Shown: piece by piece, positions 16,757 to 25,700 of the stretch
Layout: every line of letters starts with the position of its first letter
How positions within the stretch are numbered: position 1 is the first letter of the stretch
Made by a program: the position numbers and the translations under genes
NCBI RefSeq assembly: GCF_000420705.1
Contig: NZ_ATVL01000006.1
Location: 744,267-808,266 of the forward strand
Length of the DNA stretch: 64,000 bases
Reading direction: 5' to 3'
Source of the DNA: Hymenobacter norwichensis DSM 15439
GTDB lineage: Bacteria > Bacteroidota > Bacteroidia > Cytophagales > Hymenobacteraceae
Notes under the pieces: model-generated
What the model saw: the letters and a program-made list of their open reading frames with translations, nothing else
Told to the model about the DNA's origin: nothing
Databases searched by the model: none

Positions 16757-16788
16757 ATGTTTCCCACGCCATCCGCGTTGGATTATGA

Positions 16789-16819
16789 CAAATGTATTAC
16801 TTTGATTTGAATTGTAAAA
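16789..16819 (-). promoter_or_regulatory. Bacteroidota-type promoter for the tRNA-like RNA
   Basis: TACATTTG at 16796-16789 fits the TAnnTTTG -7 box, and TTTT at 16819-16816 lies 19 bases upstream where TTTG is expected (three of four). Transcription would start near 16782, about 25 bases before the tRNA-like acceptor stem. Confidence 0.5.
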
Positions 16820-16905
16820 TTTTCGCAGAGATCTGCATTAAAATTTACAAAATTTTTCAAGAAACACCGTTCTGATTTCAATATATATAATCAAACACCT
16901 GCAAA

Positions 16906-17376
16906 ATGGCTAAGAATTACGAACTTGACGACACCGACCGCAAAATTCTGGATTTATTGATGCAGGATGCCAAGATGCCATACACCGAAATTGCTCGCAA
17001 AGTCCACGTATCGGGTGGAACAGTGCATGTACGGATGGCGCGGCTAGAGGAGCTAGGCATTGTGAAGGGCGCAACGCTACAGATTGATTATCAGAAGCTC
17101 GGCTATGGCGTCAATGCTTTTCTGGGAATTTATTTGCTGAAAAGTTCGGTGTACGCCAGTGTGGCCGAGCAGCTCCGCGAAATCCCGGAAGTCGTCAGTA
17201 TTCACTTCACTACTGGCGCCTATGGCATCTTCGCCCGCATCGTGTGCCGCGATACGCAACACCTGCGCGACGTGCTGCATGACCGGATGCAGTTGATTGA
17301 GGGCATCGAACGGACGGAAACGCTTATCTCACTGGAAGAAAGTTTGAATCGTCCGATTCAGCTTTTGCCTTCCTAA
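16906..17376 (+). CDS. Lrp/AsnC-family transcriptional regulator
   Basis: The 156-residue protein has an N-terminal winged helix (DDTDRKILDLLMQDAKMPYT, then EIARKVHVSGGTVHVRMARL) and a C-terminal RAM effector-binding domain (AFLGIYLLKSSVYASVAEQL, EVVSIHFTTGAYGIFARIVC). Lrp-type proteins bind amino acids or related ligands and form octamers on DNA. It is divergent from the tRNA-like RNA, with about 125 bases between the two starts, so it may act on that promoter as well as its own. The target set is unknown. Confidence 0.93.
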   Translation: MAKNYELDDTDRKILDLLMQDAKMPYTEIARKVHVSGGTVHVRMARLEELGIVKGATLQIDYQKLGYGVNAFLGIYLLKSSVYASVAEQLREIPEVVSIHFTTGAYGIFARIVCRDTQHLRDVLHDRMQLIEGIERTETLISLEESLNRPIQLLPS

Positions 17377-17394
17377 AGTTTTCCTTTACAGCAC

Positions 17395-17429
17395 AAAGGC
17401 GGTTGCTATTAGTAGCAGCCGCCTTTTTT
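17395..17429 (+). terminator. terminator of the Lrp-family gene
   Basis: aaaggcggttgct pairs with agcagccgccttt (one G-U pair), then a T run. Confidence 0.85.
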
Positions 17430-17570
17430 AGGTTACGTGAACAAGGGGATATAAGTAATCAATATTAGTTTAGTACTGTATGTAGAACTTTGCCGTCTTG
17501 GCCATTGAGTGCTTGGGGGAAGGCTGCGGGAATGGTATATTTCCAGAACCCCACATTATTGCCGCGGCCG

Positions 17571-18536
17571 ATGAAAGCATATTACATGGTGTTTTGCGGA
17601 CTATTGTTCGTGCTGCCGGCAGCAGGGTCGGCGCAGACGATGCCTGCCATCTACCTCAATGAGCGCGACGAAGAAGTGGTGCCCGACAGCGCCACCCATT
17701 ACCGACTCATCGAGCAGAAAAACGAGCTGCTGAGTACCTACGCCATGCGTGAGTATTCGCTGGCTGGTACGCTGCTGCTACGCGGCACCCTGGCATCCAT
17801 TGAGCCGCTAGTACGCGCCGGGGTGCTGACTTGGTACCACCCCAACGGCAGTAAGGCCGCGCAGGTCCACTACCGCAACGATGAGGCCGACGGCGTATAT
17901 GTGGCCTGGTACGAGGACGGGCGCGTCAGTCAGCGCGGTGAGTACGCCGATGGGCAGCGCATGGGTACTTGGATTAGTGTGCACCGCAACGGCCAGAAAC
18001 GCTCGAAAGGCAGCTATACAGCTGGCAAGCCCACCGGTGAGTGGCGCTACTATTATGATACTGGGCAGCTAAGCGCCATTGAGTTGCTGAGCCGGGAAAG
18101 GGGCCCCGCGCTGGCGTTCTTCAACGAGGATGCCTCGCCGTACGTGGGCCGGCTGCACAAGCGGCAGCTACCCGAGTTTCCGGGTGGGCAGGAAGCTTTA
18201 CTCAGTTTTGTGGCCCGGAACACTATTTACCCCAAAAACACGCGTCGAAAAGGCATTATGGGCAATGTGTACGTGCGTTATACAGTGGACGAAGGTGGCC
18301 GCGTGGGGCAGGTGGAAGTGGTGCGCGGCCTGGCCCCCGAAGCCGACCAAGAGGCCCGCCGGGTGGTAGCCAGTCTGCCTGCCTTCCAGCCCGGCCGCGA
18401 GTACAATGTGCCCACCGCCATGACCTTCACAGTACCCATCCACTTTTCGCCGGCGTTTTCGCTGCTGAGCGGCACCCGGCCGCCGCAAGTGCCACCCACC
18501 GAGGCACGAGCCTCTACGCCCGATGAGCTGTATTAG
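17571..18536 (+). CDS. exported YwqK-repeat protein with C-terminal TonB domain
   Basis: The start at 17571 places a signal peptide first (MKAYYMVFCGLLFVLPAAGS, cleaved after AQ). The frame itself opens 27 codons earlier. Residues about 95-190 hold MORN-like YwqK repeats (TWYHPNGSKAAQVHYRND, AWYEDGRVSQRGEYADG, VHRNGQKRSKGSYTAGKPTG). Residues about 205-305 are a TonB C-terminal domain (LPEFPGGQEALLSFVARN, GNVYVRYTVDEGGRVGQVEV). It lacks the usual TonB membrane anchor after the signal. Such secreted repeat-plus-TonB_C proteins are common in Bacteroidota and are of unknown function. It may pair with an outer-membrane receptor or just use the fold. Confidence 0.75.
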   Translation: MKAYYMVFCGLLFVLPAAGSAQTMPAIYLNERDEEVVPDSATHYRLIEQKNELLSTYAMREYSLAGTLLLRGTLASIEPLVRAGVLTWYHPNGSKAAQVHYRNDEADGVYVAWYEDGRVSQRGEYADGQRMGTWISVHRNGQKRSKGSYTAGKPTGEWRYYYDTGQLSAIELLSRERGPALAFFNEDASPYVGRLHKRQLPEFPGGQEALLSFVARNTIYPKNTRRKGIMGNVYVRYTVDEGGRVGQVEVVRGLAPEADQEARRVVASLPAFQPGREYNVPTAMTFTVPIHFSPAFSLLSGTRPPQVPPTEARASTPDELY

Positions 18537-18650
18537 ATAGTAAGTAATTAGATAAAGGATAAACGGTATTTATAGGCAATTCAAATGGTTCGCATCCTGA
18601 ATCCAACTGCTAAACACCTACTCAGATACGCTCAACCAATGGCTCATACA

Positions 18651-18693
18651 CAACAAAAGCCCGCTTTCCACGAAGGAAAGCGGGCTTTTGTTG
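18651..18693. terminator. bidirectional terminator between the TonB-domain gene and trxA
   Basis: caacaaaagcccgctttcc pairs perfectly with ggaaagcgggcttttgttg over 19 bases, with T runs on both sides. Confidence 0.92.
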
Positions 18694-18709
18694 ATGTAAG
18701 CAGGGGTAA

Positions 18710-19039
18710 CTAGGCAGTTACTTGAGCGTCTAGCTTGCCAGCGAGTACGTGCTTTGGTACGGCACCTACTTGCTTGTCTACCACTTGGCCATTCTTGAAC
18801 ACCAGCAGCGTAGGAATGCTGCGGATGCCGAATTTGGCGGAGGTTTGCGGGTTGGCATCCACGTCAACTTTGCCAATTACAACTTTGCCTTCATATTCGC
18901 CGGCCAGCTCTTCTACCACAGGGCCTACCATGCGGCAAGGGCCGCACCATTCGGCCCAGAAGTCCACTAGAACGGGCTTATCGGAGTTGATGATTTCGTC
19001 GAAGTTAGCATCGGTGATTTCGATGGCTTTATGTCCCAT
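18710..19039 (-). CDS. trxA: thioredoxin
   Basis: The 109 residues are standard thioredoxin size. The active site is [20 protein letters not shown], with cis-proline in [13 protein letters not shown]. There is no signal peptide, so it acts in the cytoplasm. It reduces target disulfides and feeds electrons to DsbD, whose gene lies upstream in this window. It forms a single-gene unit behind a shared terminator. Confidence 0.97.
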   Translation of the reverse strand: MGHKAIEITDANFDEIINSDKPVLVDFWAEWCGPCRMVGPVVEELAGEYEGKVVIGKVDVDANPQTSAKFGIRSIPTLLVFKNGQVVDKQVGAVPKHVLAGKLDAQVTA

Positions 19040-19230
19040 AACACGAGGGGGTTAGTTGGAATGTGTGTGCTGCTGTTTACGGTCAAGCGGGCCGCAAGGT
19101 AGCAGATTGCGAATCAACAAGACACGGGCCGGAAAGTTCAGTGCAGACAGGATGGCAGATGTAGTAACCACGCGCAGCACGGCCCTAACACCGCCAGTTA
19201 CGCTCAGACTGGGTATCAGGGCCGATTATT

Positions 19231-19614
19231 TTATTGTTTGTTGGCTACAAAATCGTAGGCGCGGGCTTCGTTTTGGGCGCGGCTGCGGAGCTTATAAAAC
19301 ACATACAGATTGAAGAAGTGCATGCCACCTAGAATCAAAATGATAGTTCCGAGCTTGATGCTGAGCGTTTCTACAGTCTGCTGGTAGCTGGTAACAGGGT
19401 CGTCGGAACGGAGGGTAAGGGTGGCGTATCCGATGTTGATAAGGTAGAAACCAGTAAGAAGCAGCTTGTTCACGGAGTCGGCCAAGGGCTCGTTGCCGTG
19501 AAAGATGTCAACCAGGAAAGTGCGGCCGTTGGTAAAAAGGGTGCGTGCCACCCATACTGTGAGTAATACCGTGACGGGCAGATAAACGCCGTACACCAGG
19601 AGCAAGTAATTCAT
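19231..19614 (-). CDS. small conserved membrane protein, function unknown
   Basis: The 127 residues contain three hydrophobic segments (about residues 3-25, 50-66 and 86-106) and a charged C-terminal tail (RSRAQNEARAYDFV). I recognise no catalytic motif. It is followed 190 bases downstream by trxA and preceded by the TIGR01777 gene on the same strand, 43 bases away. It probably shares a transcript with that gene. Confidence 0.65.
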   Translation of the reverse strand: MNYLLLVYGVYLPVTVLLTVWVARTLFTNGRTFLVDIFHGNEPLADSVNKLLLTGFYLINIGYATLTLRSDDPVTSYQQTVETLSIKLGTIILILGGMHFFNLYVFYKLRSRAQNEARAYDFVANKQ

Positions 19615-19657
19615 GATGCGTTAGAAAAAGAAGTGAAAGAAAAACAAGCGTGAAATG

Positions 19658-20584
19658 TCAAATAAGGTCCGCCACTGCCCGCTCACAGGTTGGGAAGCGG
19701 AACCAGAAGCCGAGGTCCAGCAGGCGTTGTGGCACCACTTTGCGGCTTTTCAGAATCAATTCGGTTTCAGTGCGCAGCACGAAGGCACCCAGCTCTAGCA
19801 GCCACGTGGGCTGTGGCAAGCGCAGCAGTGGCTTGAACTCTTGCGCCAGCAGCGCATTGAAGTCACGGTTCATTAAGGGGGCCGGGGCGCAGACGTTGAA
19901 CACGCCCGCTTGGTCGGTTTCGTTGAGCAGGAATTCCACGGCTCGGCAGAAGTCGTGTACGTGCAGCCAGCTGATCCACTGGTAGCCGCTGCCCTGCGGC
20001 ATGCACAGGCCCCATTTGGCCAGCTTTTTCATCACTGGAAACGCGCCCCCATCACTTCCCAGCACAATAGAAGTGCGGAGGGCAATCCGGCGTGTGTTGG
20101 GGGTCGTGGCTGCCCACAGAGCGGCTTCCCAGGCTTGGGCAACTTCCACTGAAAAACCAGTGCCTATTTTTCCGTTCTCTTCAGTGTTGGCTCGCTGCCA
20201 GTTCTCGTTGTGCGCATAAATGGTAGCTGTAGACGAGTTTAGCCATACTTGCGGTGGCCGTTCACAGGCCGCAATGGCTTCTCCCAGCACGCGGGTACTG
20301 TCAATTCGGCTGCTTAGGATTTGTCGTTTATTGGCCGCCGTATAGCGGCAATCCACGGTACGCCCCGCCAGGTTGATAACAGCGGCGGCGCCTTCCAATT
20401 CAACTGCCCAAGCTCCTATAATGCGCCCGTCCCATTGCACGTGGTTTGGCAGAGAACTGCTGGCGCGGCTAATCACCACGATGCGGTAGCCTATGCTTTG
20501 GAAGTGCTGGGCCAAATGTTGGCCCAGGAAACCGTTGCCGCCGGCCAGCACAATCTTGGGTCGGTTCTCGGGGAAGCTGTGCAT
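19658..20584 (-). CDS. TIGR01777-type NAD(P)-dependent epimerase/dehydratase
   Basis: With the start at 20584 the protein opens MHSFPENRPKIVLAGGNGFL, giving the Rossmann GGxGFLG loop at residues 15-20. An ATG 48 bases upstream is also in frame. Later motifs are VINLAGRTVDCRY, SSRIDSTRVLGEAI, LNSSTATIYAHNENW and a C-terminal DUF1731-like region (RLPQPTWLLELGAFVL, LKSRKVVPQRLLDLGF). This is the YfcH-like SDR group. The substrate is unknown. A TTTCAA-N6-TTGAAA palindrome about 75 bases before the start also occurs before the GbsR-family gene, suggesting control by that regulator. Confidence 0.85.
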   Translation of the reverse strand: MHSFPENRPKIVLAGGNGFLGQHLAQHFQSIGYRIVVISRASSSLPNHVQWDGRIIGAWAVELEGAAAVINLAGRTVDCRYTAANKRQILSSRIDSTRVLGEAIAACERPPQVWLNSSTATIYAHNENWQRANTEENGKIGTGFSVEVAQAWEAALWAATTPNTRRIALRTSIVLGSDGGAFPVMKKLAKWGLCMPQGSGYQWISWLHVHDFCRAVEFLLNETDQAGVFNVCAPAPLMNRDFNALLAQEFKPLLRLPQPTWLLELGAFVLRTETELILKSRKVVPQRLLDLGFWFRFPTCERAVADLI

Positions 20585-20659
20585 AACAAAGAAGCTTGTA
20601 AGGCGAGTGAAAAAGCCGGGAATCGCACCCATGAGAATGTGATATGAGTGTTATAGAAA

Positions 20660-20677
20660 TTTCAAAAAATATTGAAA
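20660..20677. promoter_or_regulatory. candidate operator, TTTCAA-N6-TTGAAA
   Basis: The palindrome lies between the GbsR-family gene and the TIGR01777 gene it precedes. The same half-sites with identical spacing occur at 21252-21269 before the regulator gene itself. Confidence 0.6.
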
Positions 20678-20704
20678 CATAAAACTAAAAAAATAAGCTT
20701 CTGC

Positions 20705-21223
20705 TCATCCTGGCCGCATCAGCTTCATAAACGTGCTCAGAAACCAGTTCTCATCAGCCTTAATGAGGGTGGAAGCCGCCCGGTTGGCGAATTCGGCAAA
20801 GTTGTGGATGCCGCTTATTGTCTCAGCGAAAGCCGCCGTTTCTTCGGGGGTGGCGTTGGGCGAGGGCTCCACATGACGGATTTCGCCGAGCACCCTCATA
20901 ATGGGTTCCAACTCGCGCCGACGGCGTTCCTGCAAAATCAGGGTAGCTACTTTGTGAATATCCTTTTCAGCCGAGAAAAACTCACGCCGCTCACCGGGAC
21001 GCAATTCTTTCCGCACGATGCCCCAGTCCATTAGGGCCCGCACGTTCAGGTTCACGTTGCCTCGCGAAATCTGGAGCTGTTCCATGATGTCTTCGGTACT
21101 TAGGGAGCCCAATGAAACCAGCAGCAACGCGTGCACCTGCGCCATTGTCCGGCTTACGCCCCAGGCCGAGCCCAGGGTACCCCAGCCTTCAATGAACTTG
21201 CTTTTGGCTTCGTCGAGTTGCAT
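20705..21223 (-). CDS. GbsR/MarR-family transcriptional regulator
   Basis: The 172-residue protein begins MQLDEAKSKFIEGWGTLGSA, then a winged helix (STEDIMEQLQISRGNVNLNV, RALMDWGIVRKEL) and a C-terminal helical region. This is the GbsR layout, a MarR subgroup in which Bacillus GbsR controls glycine-betaine synthesis. Here it sits immediately upstream of the TIGR01777 dehydrogenase gene on the same strand, and both genes carry the same palindrome in front of them. I infer autoregulation and control of the dehydrogenase gene. The inducer is unknown. Confidence 0.85.
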   Translation of the reverse strand: MQLDEAKSKFIEGWGTLGSAWGVSRTMAQVHALLLVSLGSLSTEDIMEQLQISRGNVNLNVRALMDWGIVRKELRPGERREFFSAEKDIHKVATLILQERRRRELEPIMRVLGEIRHVEPSPNATPEETAAFAETISGIHNFAEFANRAASTLIKADENWFLSTFMKLMRPG

Positions 21224-21251
21224 GGTTCAAATGTAATAAAGTGTTTTAAAC

Positions 21252-21269
21252 TTTCAATAAAAATTGAAA
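21252..21269. promoter_or_regulatory. candidate autoregulatory operator, TTTCAAT-N4-ATTGAAA
   Basis: An 18-base palindrome, extended by AAAC and GTTT to a 26-base near-perfect inverted repeat, lies 29 bases before the regulator's start codon. Its core equals the site at 20660. Confidence 0.65.
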
Positions 21270-21335
21270 GTTTATTTTCGCGGATACACGCTGTTAGCTT
21301 ATTTATCGCCGCTTACGAAAACAAGTAGTCTAGTA

Positions 21336-22622
21336 TTAGCCGTGCTCATCGTGTTCCGGCAAACCCAGTTGCGCGTTGATGAGCGGTGACTTGGGGGCCA
21401 GAAAAAAGCCCGTCAGGCTAGCAAACATGATGGGTACAAGGCTGTGGAAACCAGTGAGCGAAGCCAACAGAATAGTGGTGCTGATAGGAGTACGCGTAAC
21501 GCAGGCGTTGATGGCGGCCATGCAGCTAACCATAATCAAGGGCAGATTCTGGTCCGGGAACAACTTGCTAATCAACAGCCCCACCACAGCGCCCACGAAG
21601 AAAAGAGGAATGATGAAGCCGCCGCGCCACCCAGAAGTTACCGTGAAGGCAATGGACAGAATCTTGGCTGCCAGCAGCGCCACGAGGAACTGCACAGAAA
21701 GAGGCGTCCGCAGAATCTCGTTGAGCTGGTCGTGCCCAAAGTAGCGTGACAACGGCACGAAGTAGGCAATGACCCCTAGGAAGAAGCCACCCAATGCTAG
21801 CTGCCAGAAAATGGGGAGCCGTAGCTTGCGGAAAAAGCGGCGGCACTGCCGAACAGTGAAGATGAACCCCCAGCCAGCGGCCGTACCCGCTAGGGCATAC
21901 AGGATGGCGAAAAAGAAGTCGTTGATGCTAGTAGGAGTGTAGAGCGGAAACTCCCAGGTGGGGCCCAGGCCGGTATGGGTGATAAGCACGAAAATGACAT
22001 AGCTGGAGCAGCTAGCCACGAAAGCCGGAATCAGGGCCTGGTAGTACTCCACTACATGCCGGTGGTGCAGAATCTCCAGCGCAAACAAGCTGCCGCCCAG
22101 CGGGGCCCCAAACAAGGCCGTGAAGGCGGCGGCCATGCCCGCAATAGTCAACGACCGTAAATCTTCGCCGCGCAGCCGGAATTTCTGAGCTAGCCACGTT
22201 CCCGTGGAGCCAACCACTTGCACCAACGGGGCCTCGGGCCCGGCACTGCCGCCACTCGCTATGCACAGCAACGACGACAGAATCATGGAGGGGTTGTTGC
22301 GCGGGTCGAGTTGCCCGCCTTTGAAGCGAATGTTGTTGACAATTAGGTCCATCTCGCCAGGGTCGCCGAGCTTATGGATGATGAAGCCCGCGAGCAGCCC
22401 CGCGCCCGTCATCAGCGGAATAACGAGCAGGCCGTTTACAGCCGACAGCCAGTGCAACAGGTACTCCAGAACAATCCAATAGCTGCCTGCCAATACTCCG
22501 CCAATTACGCCAATAGCCGCCCACAAAAAGAACAACCGGCTGAATACGAAAGGGTTGAACTGGAGCGAATCGTTGACGCGGGTACGCAGCGTTAACGCTC
22601 TTCGGCGGGCACTAAATCTCAT
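21336..22622 (-). CDS. ClC-family chloride channel/transporter, gating glutamate position is Ala
   Basis: The 428 residues contain about ten or more hydrophobic helices and the ClC motifs GGSAGPEAPLVQVVG, AAFTALFGAPLGGSLFALE and GWRGGFIIPLFFVGA. In proton-coupled ClC antiporters the second motif reads G(K/R)EGP and its Glu gates the pathway. Here that position reads GSAGP, so the gate residue is Ala, with a Glu two residues later. That places it in a branch that may be an uncoupled channel or use another gate. It has no CBS domains. It stands alone between regulator and dnaE. Confidence 0.85.
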   Translation of the reverse strand: MRFSARRRALTLRTRVNDSLQFNPFVFSRLFFLWAAIGVIGGVLAGSYWIVLEYLLHWLSAVNGLLVIPLMTGAGLLAGFIIHKLGDPGEMDLIVNNIRFKGGQLDPRNNPSMILSSLLCIASGGSAGPEAPLVQVVGSTGTWLAQKFRLRGEDLRSLTIAGMAAAFTALFGAPLGGSLFALEILHHRHVVEYYQALIPAFVASCSSYVIFVLITHTGLGPTWEFPLYTPTSINDFFFAILYALAGTAAGWGFIFTVRQCRRFFRKLRLPIFWQLALGGFFLGVIAYFVPLSRYFGHDQLNEILRTPLSVQFLVALLAAKILSIAFTVTSGWRGGFIIPLFFVGAVVGLLISKLFPDQNLPLIMVSCMAAINACVTRTPISTTILLASLTGFHSLVPIMFASLTGFFLAPKSPLINAQLGLPEHDEHG

Positions 22623-22725
22623 GGTACAAGGGTAAAAAAGGAAGCCGTTCAGTTCTTCTAGCCTAGGCTAAAAAGGACTGAACGGGCATCCGTGAAAAGC
22701 AGAGTGATGAGCAGCTTATTCTTCC

Positions 22726-25700
22726 TTAAATCAGCTGGCAGGCATCGATTTCCATCTCGCGCATTTTGCGGATGAATTCCTTGGGCTCGATGCGGTAGCG
22801 GCGGGAGTAGGTATCCACGGCCAAGTGCTCGTGGGGCTCGGCGAACTTGATTTCCAGCTTCTTGGAACCAGCGGCACTTTCCACTGCTTCCATGAACCGA
22901 TCCATGAAGGGCTCAGTAATAGTGCGTAAATCCAACTGCACGCGCACGCCATTCGAGAGCTTCTCGGCCACGTTGAACAGCGGCTCCATAGTCATGATCT
23001 TGAACTCGAACTGGTCGGAGTCGCGGAAGCGCTGGGCGTATTTACCGCGGATGAACATGGGCGGCACCTGCTCCTTGTCGTAGTTGCGCGGGTTGATGAT
23101 GCTGGAAAACTTGGTGTAGTCGTCGCGGAACAGGGCTAGGTTCAAACTTGATTCGTAGTCTTCCACGTTGAAACTCACGAACGGATGACCGGTTTTGGTG
23201 GTCTTGAACAGTACGTTGGAAATCAAGCCGGCCACCGTAATGTCGCGGTTCTTGTAGTTCTCAATCTTGTCGAGACCGCAGGTGCAATACGAGTCAATTT
23301 CCAGCTTGAAGTCGTCGAGCGGGTGGCCGGATAGGTAGAAGCCCACCACTTCCTTTTCGCGGCGTAGCTTCTCGGTGGGGCTCCAAGGCTCCATGTCCTG
23401 GATTTTGGGCATTGGAATGGCCATTTCGCCTCCGCCGCCCCCGAACAGGCTCTGCTGGGCCGATTCTTTGGCGGCCTGGTGCTGCTGGCCCACTTTCATG
23501 GCCTTCTCAATCAGGTTCTGGTCGTTGCCGGGGGCCTCAATAAACTGGCGGCGGTGGTAACGCTCAAACGAATCGAAGGCACCGGCCTGGGCCATGCTCT
23601 CAAACGTTTTCTTGTTCACGGCCCGCAGGTTCACGCGGCGCGAGAAGTCGAAAATATCCGAATAGGACCCTCCTTTGGTGCGCTCCTGTACAATTTCTTC
23701 CACAGCGGCTTCACCCGCACCTTTCACGGCGGCCATTCCGAAACGAATCTGGCCCTGCTTGTTCACGTTGAACTTCAGGATGGATTCGTTGACGTCGGGC
23801 CCGAGTACGGCTACACCTTGCTTGCGGGCTTCCTCGATAAAGAACGTCACCTTCTTGATGTCGCCCATGTTGTTGGTGAGCACTGCGGCCATGTACTCGG
23901 CAGGGTAGTGGGCCTTGAGGTAGCCGGTCTGGTAGGCTACCACCGAGTAGGCGGCGGAGTGGGAGCGGTTGAAGCCGTAGGCCGCAAACTTCTCCATTAC
24001 GTCGAACACCTCGTTGGCTTTCTTGGCCTTGATGCCGTGCAGCTTCTCGGCGCCGGCCGTGAACTTCTCGCGCTCCAAGGCCATCTTCTTCATGTCCTTC
24101 TTACCCATGGCGCGGCGCAGCAAGTCGGCGCCGCCCAGCGAGTAACCGGCCAGAATCTGGGCCGTCTGCATGATCTGCTCCTGGTACACCATGATGCCCT
24201 GCGAGTAGTTCAGGATGGGTTCCAGCAGCTCGTGCGGGTAGTCTACCGGCTCGCGGCCGTGCTTGCGGTTGATGAAGTTCGGGATGAACTGCATCGGGCC
24301 CGGCCGGTACAAGGCGTTCATGGCAATCAGGTCCTCGATGTTGGTGGGCTTGAGGTCCTTGAGGTACATGCGCATGCCCTCGGATTCAAACTGGAACGTG
24401 CCAATCGTGTCGCCGCGCTGGTACAGCTCGTACGTCTTCTGGTCGTCAATCGGGATTTCGTCGATGTCAATTTTGACGCCGTGGTTCTGCTCAATCAGGT
24501 TGATGGCATCGACGATGATGGTCAGGGTTTTTAGCCCCAGGAAGTCCATTTTGAGCATCCCGGCACTCTCAATCACCTTGCCATCAAACTGCGTAACGAG
24601 CAGGTCCGAGTCCTTGGAGGTGGAAACGGGAATGTACTTGGTGATGTCGTCGGGGGCAATAATGACGCCCGCGGCGTGAATACCGGTGTTGCGCACCGAG
24701 CCTTCGAGCTGGGTGGCGAGGCGCAGAATCTGGCCGCGCAGGTTGTCGGGCGCTTCGTCGCGCCGAATCATATCCAGCTCTTGGTTTTCAGCAAATGCTT
24801 TGGCCAGCGTGGTACCCACCTGGTCGGGCACCATCTTCACCAGGTCGTTGGCAACGGGTAGCGGCAAATCCATGGCCCGCGCTACGTCCTTGATGCTGGA
24901 CTTGGCGGCCATGGTACCGAAGGTGATAATCTGGGCTACCTGGGTTTTGCCGTATTTATCTACTACGTAGTCAATGACTTTCTGGCGGTTCACGTCGTCG
25001 AAGTCAATATCAATATCGGGCATGGAAACCCGCTCCGGGTTCAAGAAACGCTCGAACAGCAGCGAGTACTTAATTGGGTCGATGTTGGTGATGCCGATAC
25101 AGTAGGCCACCGCCGAACCCGCTGCCGAACCCCGACCCGGCCCTACCGCCACGCCAATGTTGCGGCCGTGGTTGATAAAGTCCTGCGTGATGAGGAAGTA
25201 GCCCGCAAAGCCCATCGTCTCAATCACACGCAACTCGTAGTCCAACCGCTCCTCGATTTCGGGCGTGCGGTCAGAGTAGCGGCATTTCGGCCCCTCGAAA
25301 GCACCTTTATAAGTGAGGAACCGCAGGAAGGCGTCGGCGGTGGGGTGCTCGGCGGGCAGCGGAAAGTTGGGGAGCAGAATGTCGCGCTGGAGCTTGGGCG
25401 GCGTGATTTTATCAACGATTTCGTTGGTGTTGTCCACGCTTTCCGGCACGTCGGCGAACAGCGCGTTCATCTCCTCCTGGGTTTTGAAGTAGAACTGGTC
25501 GTTGGCAAATCCGAAACGGGCCCGGGGCCGGGGTGCCTGCGCTTCCTCATCAATGCGCTGCAACTGGCGGCGGATGGTGGCATCCTGCGCCGACAGGTGG
25601 CGCAGGTTGTCGAGGTGGTCGTAGTGCACCTTGTTATCCTGCGAAATCAGCCGGAAATATTGCGTCTGGAAGTCGCCAACTGGGATGCTGTGCTCTTCGC

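Larger units (their letters stand above)
16505..16782 (-). ncRNA. candidate structured sRNA: tRNA-like 5' domain plus three hairpins with identical UCUGGGUGGG loops
   Basis: Read on the minus strand, a tRNA-like fold (16756 to 16642) is followed by hairpins at 16608-16583, 16573-16550 and 16538-16513. Their stems differ (GGAACGTA/TACGTTCC, GGCAGCA/TGCTTCC with one mismatch, AGGCGGCA/TGCCGCCT), yet all have the same 10-base loop TCTGGGTGGG closed by an A-T pair. Different stem sequences with a fixed loop point to selection on RNA structure with an exposed motif. The last hairpin is followed by TTTTTGTTGTT and so doubles as a terminator. A fourth partial copy, CTGGGTGG, lies just after the tRNA-like end. 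The 5' end is inferred from the promoter box at 16789. The layout recalls decoy RNAs such as CsrB, but with another motif. Confidence 0.7.
16324..16905. other. 582-base gap holding a terminator and a minus-strand structured RNA
   Basis: The gap holds the iaaA-type gene's terminator, then a hairpin array and a tRNA-like domain read on the minus strand, then promoter DNA for that RNA and, facing the other way, for the Lrp gene. The in-frame stretch 16482-16679 on the plus strand is the reverse of the structured RNA and I do not regard it as a gene. Confidence 0.8.

Noticed and set aside
23479..24534. Long plus-strand ORF of 351 codons inside dnaE
   Set aside because: It is an antisense shadow of the replicative polymerase gene, with biased residues (Val, Leu, His, Gly) typical of GC-rich opposite frames.
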